From positions 53,531 through 117,530 of the forward strand of contig CAAGEK010000011.1 in the NCBI GenBank assembly GCA_900768845.1: 64,000 bases of DNA. Reading direction: 5' to 3'. Numbering within the stretch: position 1 is the first letter of the stretch; the number at the start of each line of letters is the position of its first letter. The notes beneath the pieces were generated by a model. It had not been told where the DNA came from and searched no databases. It saw only the letters and a list, made by a program, of their open reading frames with translations. The DNA is from Alphaproteobacteria bacterium (GTDB lineage Bacteria; Pseudomonadota; Alphaproteobacteria; CAAGCB01; CAG-977). The translations under genes and the position numbers were made by a program. Below, piece after piece: positions 35,789 to 45,109 of this stretch.

Positions 35789-38068
35789 GTGAAACATTGG
35801 CGGCGGCTTTTATTCCTTGCGGCGTTCGCGTTTATGTCGCCCCCTTGTCATGCGCAAGGGGCGGCGGACGCCGTTGTCGTGCGCCGGATTGACATTAACG
35901 GCGCGGTTCGGATCGAACGCGAAACCGTTTTATCGTATCTGTTGATTGCCCAAGGCGACGCCGTTACGGAAGAACGGTTGGACGAGGCGTTGAAATCTTT
36001 GTTTTCCACGGGATTGTTCGCCGATGTGAGCTTGGATGTCAAAGACGGCGTTCTGATTGTCGGTTTGAGCGAAAACCCGATTGTAGGCCGGATTGTTTTT
36101 GAAGGGAACCGCAAGATTTCTTCGGAGCAGTTGACGCCCGAACTGACGTTGAAGCCTCGCGCCGTTTTCACCCGCAGTAAAATCCGGCGCGATACGCAAA
36201 GGATTTTGGAAATCTACAAGCGTTCGGGACGCTATTCCGTCAGTGTCGAACCGAAAATCATCGAACGCCCTCAAAACCGTCTGGACGTCGTTTTTGAAAT
36301 ATCCGAAGGACCTGCGACGTATATCCGCAAAATCGATTTCATCGGCAACAAATCCTTTGACCGCGACCGTTTGGAAAATGCGATGATGTCAAAGGAAAAG
36401 CGGTGGTACAGGTTTTTTACCATAACGGACACCTTTGATCCCGACAGGTTCGCGTATGACAGGGAATTGTTGCGCAGGTTCTATGCTCAACAGGGTTTTT
36501 TGGATTTTTCCATCGATTCTTTTTCGGCGGAATTATCCCCGAACAGGGAGAATTTCTTCCTGACGATAGTGATGAACGAAGGGAAAAGATACCGTTCGGG
36601 CAAAGTCGAAGTCGAATCGCGAATAAAAGGGTTGGAGGCCGACGACGTCAAAGATGAAATCTCTGTCAAAGAAGGCGATTGGGTCAATTCCGTCAAGCTG
36701 GAAAACTCGGTTCTGGCCTTGACGAACGAAATCGGGGCGATGGGGTTTCCGTTCGTTGACGTGACTTACAAACTGTCCAAACATGAAAACGAACCGGTTG
36801 CGGACGTTTTGTTTGAAATCAAGGAAGGACCCCACCTGTTCATCGACCGCATCAACATCACGGGCAACGAGCGCACCGAAGACCGCGTCATTCGCCGTCA
36901 GTTCCGTTTCGCCGAAGGGGACGCTTTCAATCCGGCGAAAATCAGGCGGTCGAAACAGCGCATCGAAAATCTGGATTATTTCTCCCGCGTCGATTTGGAT
37001 GTCGTTCCGTCGGAAGACAATCCCGACATAGCGGAAGTCAATCTGGACGTTTCGGAAAAATCGACGGGATCGTTGCGTGTGGGCGTGGGGTGGTCTTCTT
37101 ATGACGGGCCTTTGGCGGAAGTGTCGGTTCAGGAACGGAACCTGTTGGGGACGGGGCGGTCTTTGGGGGCGTCTGCGACGGTTGCCGAAGAACGCACGAT
37201 GTTTGACGTCAGCTTTGTCGAACCGTGGTTCTTGGATCGCGAACTGTCGGCGGGGTTTGATGTTTTCTACCTGACGCGCAACTATTCGCAACGCAGTTCG
37301 TATGATTCGGAAATGTACGGGGCTTCGACGTTTTTCGGATGGAAGTATTCCGAAGAACTCTCCCATTCCGTAAAATATACGTTGCGGCGCGACGAAATTA
37401 CAAACGTCGACCCGATGGCGTCGATTTACGTTAAGGAACAAGCCGGCGAACGCACGACTTCAATGGTCAGCCAGACGTTGTTCTGGGATTATCTGGACAG
37501 CCGCATCAGCCCGTCCGAAGGATATTATTTTTCGTTGAGCAACGACGTTGCGGGGCTGGGCGGAGACACGCATTATTTAAGGACGGATGTGAAATTCGGG
37601 TATTATATTCCGCTGTCCGATCAATGGGTTTTGGGGTTGACGACTTCGGCGGGGTACATTTACGGTTTGGATGAAGACGTTCGCCTGAACGACCGGTATT
37701 TCCTCGGCGGAGGGGACTTGCGCGGGTTCGAGGAAGGCGGCGTGACCGCACGCGCCAAACTGGGCGGCGATTCTCTGGGCGGCAACTGGCAGTTCACCGC
37801 GTCGGCCCAGCTGATGTTTCCGCTGGGGTTGCCCGGCGAATTCGGCGTAAAAGGCAAAATGTTCGTTGATGCGGGCGTCGCCGGCAAACCCGACGGTTTC
37901 GACGCGTCAACGATGTGGTATTCTTCTAAAATGCGTGCTAGTATCGGTGTGGGTCTTTTGTGGGCTTCTCCTTTGGGGCCGATCAACATCGATTTTGCCA
38001 TGCCCGTTATAAAGGAGAAGTTTGATAAGACGGAATATTTCCGTTTACACTTTGATACAGGATTTTAA
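35789..38068 (+). CDS. bamA: Outer-membrane assembly factor BamA
   Basis: The central component of the BAM complex, 759 residues. It has a signal peptide (cleavage after CHA), five POTRA domains to about residue 420, and a 16-strand barrel that ends in Phe. The conserved loop 6 motif appears as LRGFEEGG near residue 645. The GTG start follows AAGGGA; a nearby ATG gives only four codons. The stop is 3 bases from the skp start. Confidence 0.97.
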   Translation: MKHWRRLLFLAAFAFMSPPCHAQGAADAVVVRRIDINGAVRIERETVLSYLLIAQGDAVTEERLDEALKSLFSTGLFADVSLDVKDGVLIVGLSENPIVGRIVFEGNRKISSEQLTPELTLKPRAVFTRSKIRRDTQRILEIYKRSGRYSVSVEPKIIERPQNRLDVVFEISEGPATYIRKIDFIGNKSFDRDRLENAMMSKEKRWYRFFTITDTFDPDRFAYDRELLRRFYAQQGFLDFSIDSFSAELSPNRENFFLTIVMNEGKRYRSGKVEVESRIKGLEADDVKDEISVKEGDWVNSVKLENSVLALTNEIGAMGFPFVDVTYKLSKHENEPVADVLFEIKEGPHLFIDRINITGNERTEDRVIRRQFRFAEGDAFNPAKIRRSKQRIENLDYFSRVDLDVVPSEDNPDIAEVNLDVSEKSTGSLRVGVGWSSYDGPLAEVSVQERNLLGTGRSLGASATVAEERTMFDVSFVEPWFLDRELSAGFDVFYLTRNYSQRSSYDSEMYGASTFFGWKYSEELSHSVKYTLRRDEITNVDPMASIYVKEQAGERTTSMVSQTLFWDYLDSRISPSEGYYFSLSNDVAGLGGDTHYLRTDVKFGYYIPLSDQWVLGLTTSAGYIYGLDEDVRLNDRYFLGGGDLRGFEEGGVTARAKLGGDSLGGNWQFTASAQLMFPLGLPGEFGVKGKMFVDAGVAGKPDGFDASTMWYSSKMRASIGVGLLWASPLGPINIDFAMPVIKEKFDKTEYFRLHFDTGF

Positions 38069-38071
38069 ACA

Positions 38072-38653
38072 ATGAAAAATACGATGCGTTTATCCGTTTT
38101 GGCCGTTGCGGGCGTTTTGTGCGCTCACGGCGCGTTGGCAGCAGACGAAAAAATCGGTTTTGTCGATTTGGGGCGGCTGATGCAGGAATCGACTGCGTAT
38201 CAGGGCTTTGTGATGCAGCAGGAAAAGGAGGCGAAAAGCCTTTCTTCACGTTTGGAACAGGAACGCGCCGATTTGATCCGGCAGGAAAAGGAGATAACAA
38301 GCTCTCAAAACGGGTTGAGCAAGGCCGAGTTGGGAGAAAAGCTGGACGCTTTGGATGCGGCGAAAAAGGAATGGATGGCCAAAGCCGCCGAAGCCGAAGC
38401 CGGCTTGCGCGAAGGCAGGGAGAAGGGGCTGAAGAAAATCCAAGAGGACGCCATCAATCCCGTTATGAAATCCTTGGCCGAAAAACACGGATTTTCCGCG
38501 ATTTTGAATTTGAATATGGCTTTTTACGTCGACGATTCCGTCAATGTCACCGATGAAGCCGTCAAGCAGGTTAATAAAAAACTGCCGAAATTGGATTTGT
38601 CAAAATCCGACGCCAAATCCGGCAAGTCCAAATCTGATAAAAAGAAAAAATAA
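38072..38653 (+). CDS. skp: Periplasmic chaperone Skp/OmpH
   Basis: A 193-residue periplasmic holdase for outer-membrane proteins. A signal peptide ending ALA is followed by the short beta strand IGFVDLGRLM, then a long charged coiled coil (about residues 48-125) that forms the tentacles, and a return strand. The C-terminal 30 residues are Lys/Ser-rich, an unusual tail. Confidence 0.93.
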   Translation: MKNTMRLSVLAVAGVLCAHGALAADEKIGFVDLGRLMQESTAYQGFVMQQEKEAKSLSSRLEQERADLIRQEKEITSSQNGLSKAELGEKLDALDAAKKEWMAKAAEAEAGLREGREKGLKKIQEDAINPVMKSLAEKHGFSAILNLNMAFYVDDSVNVTDEAVKQVNKKLPKLDLSKSDAKSGKSKSDKKKK

Positions 38654-38670
38654 GCGGAGCTTGAAAAAAA

Positions 38671-39690
38671 ATGCCTGATTCTCGTTTTTTTAAGGCGGCG
38701 GGGCCTTTTACGCTGAAACAAATCGCGCAAACGGCTCAATGCGAAATCGCCGGAAACGCCGATCCCGACAAGTTGTACTACGACGTCGGTTCTTTGCAGG
38801 ACGGAACGGAAAGGGACGTCAGCTTCCTTTTGAACAAGAAATACTGGAGCGATTTTGAAAAGTCCGAAGCGGGCGTATGCATCATTCATCCCGATTTGGC
38901 CGCAAACGCGCCGAAAGACAGGGCTTTGTTGCTGTCCAAGGAACCGTACCGTTCTTACGGTTTGGTGGCTCAAGCGTTTTATCCGCGGGAAAAAACGCAG
39001 GGGGTTGTCATTGACGAAGGGGCTCATGTCGCAAAAACGGCCGTTTTGGGCGAAGGCACCAAAATCGATGTCGGCGCGGTCATCGGCGAAAATGTGACGA
39101 TGGGCAGAAATTGTCGCGTTTATCCGAATGCGGTTATCGGCGACGGAGTCGTGTTCGGCGACGATTGCATCGTCGGAGCGAACGCCACGGTTATGAACAC
39201 GCTGGCGGGGAATCAGGTTTACATTTATGCCGGAGCGAGAATCGGGCAGGACGGTTTCGGATTCTTTATGAGTGCGAAAGGACACACGAAAATTCCCCAG
39301 CTGGGGCGCGTCATCATCGGCAACGATGTCGAAATCGGCGCGAACACCTGTGTCGACCGCGGGGCTTTGGACGATACGGTCATCGGGGACGGATCGCGCT
39401 TGGACAACTTGATTCAATACGCCCACAACGTTCAATCCGGCCGTTGTTGCGTTTTGGCGGCTCAAGCCGGAATTGCGGGCAGTACTCATTTGGGCGACTT
39501 TGTCGTTATGGCGGGACAGTCGGCGATTGCGGGGCACTTGCACATCGGCAGCGGCGTAAAAGTCGCGGGGATGTCCGGAGTGATTAAAGACTTGCCGGCC
39601 GGTTCGGAAGTCATGGGCTATCCGGCTCGTCCGATGGGCGAATTTTTGCGCCAGACGGCGACTTTGCGAAAAATTTCTAAAAAATCTTAA
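38671..39690 (+). CDS. lpxD: UDP-3-O-(3-hydroxyacyl)glucosamine N-acyltransferase
   Basis: The third step of lipid A synthesis, adding the N-linked acyl chain. 339 residues with an N-terminal uridine-binding domain and a long left-handed beta-helix of hexapeptide repeats (about residues 105-315), seen as repeating [IV]G[ADE]-type triplets. YAHNVQ carries the catalytic His. It follows skp by 17 bases. Confidence 0.96.
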   Translation: MPDSRFFKAAGPFTLKQIAQTAQCEIAGNADPDKLYYDVGSLQDGTERDVSFLLNKKYWSDFEKSEAGVCIIHPDLAANAPKDRALLLSKEPYRSYGLVAQAFYPREKTQGVVIDEGAHVAKTAVLGEGTKIDVGAVIGENVTMGRNCRVYPNAVIGDGVVFGDDCIVGANATVMNTLAGNQVYIYAGARIGQDGFGFFMSAKGHTKIPQLGRVIIGNDVEIGANTCVDRGALDDTVIGDGSRLDNLIQYAHNVQSGRCCVLAAQAGIAGSTHLGDFVVMAGQSAIAGHLHIGSGVKVAGMSGVIKDLPAGSEVMGYPARPMGEFLRQTATLRKISKKS

Positions 39691-39711
39691 CACATGAAAG
39701 AGAAGACGATT

Positions 39712-40167
39712 ATGGAAGAAAATGCAATCAAAGAAATCAGAATCGACGACATCGTCAGGATGTTGCCGCACCGTTATCCGTTCCTGTTGGTGGATCGCGT
39801 ATCGGTGATCCGACCCGGAACGGAAGGGGTCGGGATTAAAAATGTGACGATGAACGAACCGTTTTTCCCCGGACACTTTCCCAACCATCCCGTTATGCCG
39901 GGGGTTTTGATTATCGAAGCCGTGGCTCAAACGGCGGCGGTTCTGGTGATGGATTCGCTTCCCGAAGGCGTCCGGAAGCTGGTTTATTTCATGGGGGTTG
40001 AAAGCGCGAAGTTCCGCAAGCCCGTCCGTCCCGGCGATCAATTGAAAATGCACGTCGTTCAGGAAAAGGCACGCGGCAACGTGTACCGTTTCAAAGCCGA
40101 AGCCACCGTTGACGGCCAGCTGCACGCCGAAGCCGTTTTCACCGCAATGATTTTTGATGAAAAATAG
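39712..40167 (+). CDS. fabZ: 3-hydroxyacyl-[acyl-carrier-protein] dehydratase
   Basis: A hot-dog-fold dehydratase for fatty acid elongation, 151 residues. The catalytic His and Glu lie in PGHFPNHPVMPGVLIIEA; LPHRYPFLLVDRV precedes it. The ATG at 39712 is chosen because AGAGAAG lies about 8 bases upstream; an in-frame ATG at 39694 has no ribosome site. Its place between lpxD and lpxA is standard, since the two pathways share hydroxyacyl-ACP. Confidence 0.96.
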   Translation: MEENAIKEIRIDDIVRMLPHRYPFLLVDRVSVIRPGTEGVGIKNVTMNEPFFPGHFPNHPVMPGVLIIEAVAQTAAVLVMDSLPEGVRKLVYFMGVESAKFRKPVRPGDQLKMHVVQEKARGNVYRFKAEATVDGQLHAEAVFTAMIFDEK

Positions 40168-40176
40168 GATAAACTC

Positions 40177-40974
40177 ATGACATTCATTCATCCGACCGCC
40201 ATTGTGGAAGACGGAGCCGAAATCGGCGAAGGCGCGTCAATCGGTCCGTATTGTATCGTCGGGTCGAAAGTCAGGCTGGGGGCGAACGTCAAATTGATCG
40301 CCCATGTGTGGGTCGGCGGGGATACAAGCGTCGGTGACAATACGGAAATCAGCCCGTTTGCCGTAATCGGCCATAATCCGCAACATAAGAAATGCATGTA
40401 CGAAGGCGGGAAGCTGGTCATCGGTAAAAACAACGTCATTCGCGAACACGCAACCATGCATCCCGGAACTCCGATTGACAACAACATCACGATTGTCGGC
40501 GACAACGGGTTGTTCATGGTGGGAACGCACGTCGCTCACGATTGCGTCATCGGCGACAACGTCATCATGTCGAACAATGCGACGCTCGCCGGACACGTCA
40601 AGCTCGGCGATTGGGGCATTGTCGGCGGATTGACGGCGGTACACCAGTTTACGCGTATCGGCGCGCACGCCATGGTCGGCGGAATGTGCGGCATCACGCG
40701 TGACGTCGTGCCGTATTCCCTGATTTCCATGAACGCCTTGGAAGGCATCAACATTGTCGGTTTGAAACGCCGCGGATTTTCTTTGGAGGTTATCAACCGC
40801 TTGCGCCGTGCCGTAGACGGGATTTTCAAGGAAAGCGACGGAACGTTGGCCGAACGCGTTGAAAAGGCGGCGGTTCAATATGCCGATTGCGAACCCGTCA
40901 TGGAAATCGTCCGGTTCATGCAGGCGGATTCCAAACGCGGATTTACGCTTCCTCCCGCCGATGACAAGCATTGA
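40177..40974 (+). CDS. lpxA: UDP-N-acetylglucosamine acyltransferase
   Basis: The first committed step of lipid A synthesis. 265 residues: hexapeptide beta-helix from the start (HPTAIVEDGAEIGEG) to about residue 190, catalytic His in THVAHDC near residue 118, then a helical C-terminus with VIGLKRRG-type NIVGLKRRGF. It overlaps or abuts lpxI depending on that gene's start. Confidence 0.97.
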   Translation: MTFIHPTAIVEDGAEIGEGASIGPYCIVGSKVRLGANVKLIAHVWVGGDTSVGDNTEISPFAVIGHNPQHKKCMYEGGKLVIGKNNVIREHATMHPGTPIDNNITIVGDNGLFMVGTHVAHDCVIGDNVIMSNNATLAGHVKLGDWGIVGGLTAVHQFTRIGAHAMVGGMCGITRDVVPYSLISMNALEGINIVGLKRRGFSLEVINRLRRAVDGIFKESDGTLAERVEKAAVQYADCEPVMEIVRFMQADSKRGFTLPPADDKH

Positions 40975-40981
40975 GCGGCCG

Positions 40982-41803
40982 ATGGCGGAGATGCTGGGAA
41001 TTATCGCCGGCGGCGGAGCTTTGCCCGAACAGCTGGTCAACCGTTGTCGCGAAACGGGGCGGCCTTTTTGCGTAGTCGCCCTGAAAAGTTTCGCTTTGCC
41101 TGAAATTTGCGCGATAGAAGACGCCCCCTGCCGTGTTTACAGAATGGGGGAGGCGGGCAAGGCGATTGATTTTTTCAAAAAGAACGGGGTTCGTGAAATC
41201 GTTATGATCGGCCCCGTCCGCCGGCCGTCTTTGTTTGATTTGCGTCCCGATTGGTGGACGACGAAGTTTTTGATGAAAATCGGTTTCAGGGCTTTCGGCG
41301 ACGACAATCTTCTGTCCGCGGTCATTCGCAACGTCGAAGCGGAGGGGTTCAAGTTCGTGGGCATACACGAATTGTTGCCCGACATTACCGCCGCGGAAGG
41401 CGTGTTCGGCAAAATCCGTCCCGATGCGCAGGCCGAAGCCGATATTGCGCAGGGCGTCAAAATCACCCAAATGCTCGGTTCTTTGGACATCGGCCAATCG
41501 GTTGTCATCCAAAACGGAATTGTTTTGGGGGTTGAAGCCGTCGAGGGGACGGACGCTCTGATAAAGCGGTGCAAGGATTTAAAGCGCGAGGGGTTGGGCG
41601 GCGTTTTGGTAAAGACCAAAAAACCGCAACAGGAACAGCGCGTCGATTTGCCCACCGTCGGGATGACGACGTTGAAAAACGCGTATGAAGCCGGATTGCG
41701 GGGTATTGCGGTGCAGGCAGAAGCGACGTTGATTGTCAATCAAGCCGATTTGGTCGCCGAAGCGGACAGGTTGGGGATGTTTATCGTCGCCGTTCGTGTT
41801 TGA
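40982..41803 (+). CDS. lpxI: UDP-2,3-diacylglucosamine pyrophosphatase LpxI
   Basis: Cleaves UDP-2,3-diacylglucosamine to lipid X; the alphaproteobacterial replacement for LpxH. 273 residues with IIAGGGALPEQLV at the start, MIGPVRRPSL, GDDNLLSAV, and the C-terminal VDLPTVGMTTLKNAYEAGL that holds the catalytic Asp. The start is uncertain: an in-frame ATG at 40961 inside lpxA would add seven residues. Position between lpxA and lpxB supports the call. Confidence 0.94.
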   Translation: MAEMLGIIAGGGALPEQLVNRCRETGRPFCVVALKSFALPEICAIEDAPCRVYRMGEAGKAIDFFKKNGVREIVMIGPVRRPSLFDLRPDWWTTKFLMKIGFRAFGDDNLLSAVIRNVEAEGFKFVGIHELLPDITAAEGVFGKIRPDAQAEADIAQGVKITQMLGSLDIGQSVVIQNGIVLGVEAVEGTDALIKRCKDLKREGLGGVLVKTKKPQQEQRVDLPTVGMTTLKNAYEAGLRGIAVQAEATLIVNQADLVAEADRLGMFIVAVRV

Positions 41804-41818
41804 TTAAGGACGTAAGCT

Positions 41819-42982
41819 ATGGATGATGTAACGGTATATTTGATTGCGGGCGAACCGTCCGGAGATTTGCTGGCTTCCCGTTTGATGCGGGCGTTAAAGG
41901 ACAAGACGGGCGGCAAAATCCGTTTTGAGGGCGTCGGCGGGGAAACGATGGCGGAACAGGGCTTTCACAGCTTGTTCGATTCTTCCGAATTGGCCGTGAT
42001 GGGGCTTGCGGAAGTCATTCCTTCCATTCCGCGTATCATGCGCCGCATCAACGAAACCGTGGCCGACATCGTCGCCAAAAAGCCCGATGCGGTCGTCACC
42101 GTCGACAGTTGGAGCTTTTCCGCACGCGTGAATAAAAAGCTCAAAGCTCTGAACACGGGCATTCCTCAAATTCATTACGTCGCGCCGCAAGTGTGGGCAT
42201 GGAAAAAACGGCGTGCGAAGACGTGCGGACGCTATATCGACCGCTTGCTGGCTTTGTTGCCTTACGAACCGCGGTATTTTGAACCTTACGGTTTGAAAAC
42301 GGACTTTATCGGCCATCCCGTCGTAGAGGGCGGAGCGGCGAAAGGCGACGGAAACGGGTTCCGTGCGCGGTACGGCATTTCAGAAAAAGCCCCCCTGCTG
42401 TGCGTCCTGCCGGGGAGCAGACGGTCGGAAATAAAATATTTGTTGCCGGTTTTTAAGGAAACGGTAGCGATTCTGGCGCGAAAATATCCGGATATGCGCC
42501 TTGTCGTACCGTCGGTCGTCACTGTTGAAAAAACGGTCAGGGAAGCCGTTTCCGATTGGGCTTTGCCTGTTGAAGTCGTAAGCGGCGAAGCGGCGCGCTA
42601 CGATGCGTTTGCGGCGTCTTCCGCGGCTTTGGCGGCGTCGGGGACGGTCGCTTTGGAACTGGCGATGGCGCGTGTCCCTTATACGGTGACCTATAAAATG
42701 AATCCGGTCAGCACTTTTTTGGCGCATCGTCTGGTTTCGGGAAAGTTTGTCAATCTGGTCAACATATTGGCGGATCGGGAAATCGTCAGGGAATACATTC
42801 TGGAAAATTGCCGTCCGGCGTTGCTGGCCGCGGAAATTGAACGCCTGTTGGACAACGAATCGTACAGAAACGCCGAAGTCGAAGCAGCTTTTGACGTTTT
42901 GAAAACCTTGGGCGCGGCCGGCGACGAAACGCCCAGCGGCAAAGCGGCGGACGTTGTGTTGGAATACGCACGCAAAAAGTAA
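41819..42982 (+). CDS. lpxB: Lipid-A-disaccharide synthase
   Basis: Joins lipid X to UDP-diacylglucosamine. 387 residues of GT-B fold: AGEPSGDLLASRLMRAL at the N-terminus, VGGETMAEQGF, YVAPQVWAWKKRR, LPGSRRSEI, and SGTVALELAMARVPYTVTYK near the C-terminus. It is the last gene of the envelope run; a promoter-like gap of about 100 bases follows. Confidence 0.97.
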   Translation: MDDVTVYLIAGEPSGDLLASRLMRALKDKTGGKIRFEGVGGETMAEQGFHSLFDSSELAVMGLAEVIPSIPRIMRRINETVADIVAKKPDAVVTVDSWSFSARVNKKLKALNTGIPQIHYVAPQVWAWKKRRAKTCGRYIDRLLALLPYEPRYFEPYGLKTDFIGHPVVEGGAAKGDGNGFRARYGISEKAPLLCVLPGSRRSEIKYLLPVFKETVAILARKYPDMRLVVPSVVTVEKTVREAVSDWALPVEVVSGEAARYDAFAASSAALAASGTVALELAMARVPYTVTYKMNPVSTFLAHRLVSGKFVNLVNILADREIVREYILENCRPALLAAEIERLLDNESYRNAEVEAAFDVLKTLGAAGDETPSGKAADVVLEYARKK

Positions 42983-43000
42983 ACAAAACGTAAAAATTTG

Positions 43001-43063
43001 TTGAAAGCGTTCCAATATCTTGTATCTTTAATAGAGATGCGGACGCATCATTTTTGATGCGTC
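43001..43063 (+). promoter_or_regulatory. Candidate promoter with mutually exclusive hairpins upstream of the TolC-like gene
   Basis: TTGAAA (43001-43006) and TATCTT (43023-43028) are 16 bases apart. Just downstream two stems share sequence: GATGC-GGAC-GCATC (43036-43049), and a perfect 9-bp stem GACGCATCA-TTTT-TGATGCGTC (43042-43063). Only one can form at a time. No T-run follows. Confidence 0.45.
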
Positions 43064-43085
43064 TCCAAAACGGGGATTATTCAGA

Positions 43086-45095
43086 ATGGCTTTTTTAAAA
43101 ACGGGTTGTATTTCCGGATTCGCCGCAATATGTCTTTTTACGGCGGGGTTGTCTTCATGCACGATCGGAACGGATCCGACCACGGTCGGCGAACGTTCCG
43201 CCAGATCCGAAGTCGACAAGGCGGCTTTGTTTGAAGGACAGGAACCCTTGCACGGCCCCTTGACGCTGTATGAGGCGATTGCACGCGCCGTCAAGTATAA
43301 TGTCGATCAGCGCGTGTCGATGATGGAACAGGCTTTGGCGCACAATATCGCCGACGCCGCGGCGACGGATATGCTTCCGTCTTTGGCCGCGTCCGGCGGT
43401 TTCGCGTCCCGTTCCGACCGGTTGGCCGTTTCGGCGCGCTCCGTGCGTTCCCGCGATCAAAGCTTGGAACCTTCGTTCGTCGAAGATAAAAACGTCAGCC
43501 GCGGCGATTTGCAGGTGATTTACAACGTTTTGGATTTCGGCATCAGTTATGTGAACGCGAAACAGGCTTCGGACAGAAAATTCATTCGCGAAGAAGTCCG
43601 CAGAAAGTCGATTCAGCGTTTGGTTTACGATGTTCGTGCGGCGTTTTGGAAAGCGGCTTCGGCACAGCGGATCGAAAAAGATTTGAATACGCTGGTTCAG
43701 GCCGTGCGCGAAGAATTGATCCGCACGAAAACCGACAGTCTGGCCGATACGCCCCTGCCTCAATTGGACGAACGCAAACAGTTGTTGACGGTATTGCGCG
43801 ATTTGACGGCTTTACGCAATGAAATTTTAACGGCAAAGGCGGATCTGGCGGCTTTGATGAACCTGCCCCCGAATGTCGAATATGATTTGCATTTGCCCGC
43901 GGAAATGAATTCGGTGAGGGTTATCAGGGATTTCGGAACGACGGATTTGGAACATTTCGCCCTTTTGAACCGTCCCGAATTGCGAATCGGCGATTATGAA
44001 GCCCGCATTATGGAACGCGAAGCCAAAAAGGAGTTTTTGCGCTATTTCCCCGGTTTGGAATTCGGTGCGGGGTTCAATTACAATTCCAACTCTTTCCTGT
44101 ATAACCAGCATTGGGCGGACGCCGGCGTGCGTGTGACATGGAATCTGATGAACCTGTTCACGCGGCCTCAGGCGATCCGGTTGGCGGAAAGCAAAGCCGC
44201 GCTGGAACGTACAAAACGCGTTGCGATGACGATGGCCGTTTTGTCTCAGGTGAACATTTCTTACCTGCGCTTGAAACAATCGGCCGAAAATTTTGACGTG
44301 ACCGACGCATTGGATCATGTGAACGAAGAAGTCTGGCATAAAACGTTTCCCAAAGGGTTGAAACGGACAGGGGCGAAAGAACGCCGCACCGTTTTGGCCG
44401 AAGCCGCGAAACGGCTTCAGTCGCGATTGGCCAGAGATTTCGCATATGCGGAATATAAAAATTCGGAAAACGCGCTGTTTCTGGCTTTGGGCGTGGATCC
44501 GTTGCCGCGTTTTTCTCCGTCGGCTTCGGTTTCCGCGATCGCCGAAACGTTGGAGGACAATTTGTCCCGCAACGCTCCGAAAGGGTTCAAGGAAGTTTCT
44601 TACGACCGTCCGGTCGCCTCTTCAACATCGGCGTTTGAAACGCTGTCAAGAGAGGAACGCAATAAAATCGACGCATGGAAGGGCGGGGAAAATCCTTTGG
44701 AAAAGAATAAACAAACGGCGGAACGCGAGCTGAAAACGGGAGAACCGACGTTGTTAATTCAGGATTCCGCACCGCGTCAGCTTTCCTCTCCGGCTCTTGT
44801 GCGGGAAAAAAGCTCAAAGAAGCCTCTTAAAACTGCGGGAAAGCCTGTTGTTGAAGAATTCAAGCTGTTGCAGATTTCCTCTTTTGAAGGTTTGGACGCG
44901 GCTCAGGATTATTGGCGCGAATTGGTGCAGGAAGACGTCGTGATCGGTGCGTACAGTCCGATTTTCAAGGAAACTCACGTTTCGGGCTTTGGGACGCGTT
45001 TCCGGACGTTTATCACGGATACCGAGGAAAACCTGAAAACCGTGTGCCGTCGTCTGGCTCCGCGTTTGAAATCCTGTCTGATCCATAAAAAATAA
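43086..45095 (+). CDS. TolC-family outer-membrane lipoprotein with C-terminal SPOR-like domain
   Basis: A 669-residue protein, well above the usual 450-500 for TolC-type efflux proteins. A lipobox LSSC (Cys25) ends the signal peptide. Residues about 55-480 carry the TolC helical pattern: LTLYEAIARAVKYNVD, LAALMNLPP, RPELRIGDYEARI, FNYNSNSFLY, VRVTWNLMNLFTRPQAIRLA. A low-complexity Lys/Glu-rich linker (about 500-585) follows. The last 82 residues (about 588-669) fit a SPOR fold: LLQISSF, an alpha helix DAAQDYWREL, GTRFRTFI and ENLKTVCRRL-APRLKSCLI. SPOR domains bind denuded peptidoglycan at division sites. No pump partner is adjacent. The TolC call is firm; the SPOR call is pattern-based. Confidence 0.85.
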   Translation: MAFLKTGCISGFAAICLFTAGLSSCTIGTDPTTVGERSARSEVDKAALFEGQEPLHGPLTLYEAIARAVKYNVDQRVSMMEQALAHNIADAAATDMLPSLAASGGFASRSDRLAVSARSVRSRDQSLEPSFVEDKNVSRGDLQVIYNVLDFGISYVNAKQASDRKFIREEVRRKSIQRLVYDVRAAFWKAASAQRIEKDLNTLVQAVREELIRTKTDSLADTPLPQLDERKQLLTVLRDLTALRNEILTAKADLAALMNLPPNVEYDLHLPAEMNSVRVIRDFGTTDLEHFALLNRPELRIGDYEARIMEREAKKEFLRYFPGLEFGAGFNYNSNSFLYNQHWADAGVRVTWNLMNLFTRPQAIRLAESKAALERTKRVAMTMAVLSQVNISYLRLKQSAENFDVTDALDHVNEEVWHKTFPKGLKRTGAKERRTVLAEAAKRLQSRLARDFAYAEYKNSENALFLALGVDPLPRFSPSASVSAIAETLEDNLSRNAPKGFKEVSYDRPVASSTSAFETLSREERNKIDAWKGGENPLEKNKQTAERELKTGEPTLLIQDSAPRQLSSPALVREKSSKKPLKTAGKPVVEEFKLLQISSFEGLDAAQDYWRELVQEDVVIGAYSPIFKETHVSGFGTRFRTFITDTEENLKTVCRRLAPRLKSCLIHKK

Positions 45096-45109
45096 CCGGA
45101 GCGATTTTT

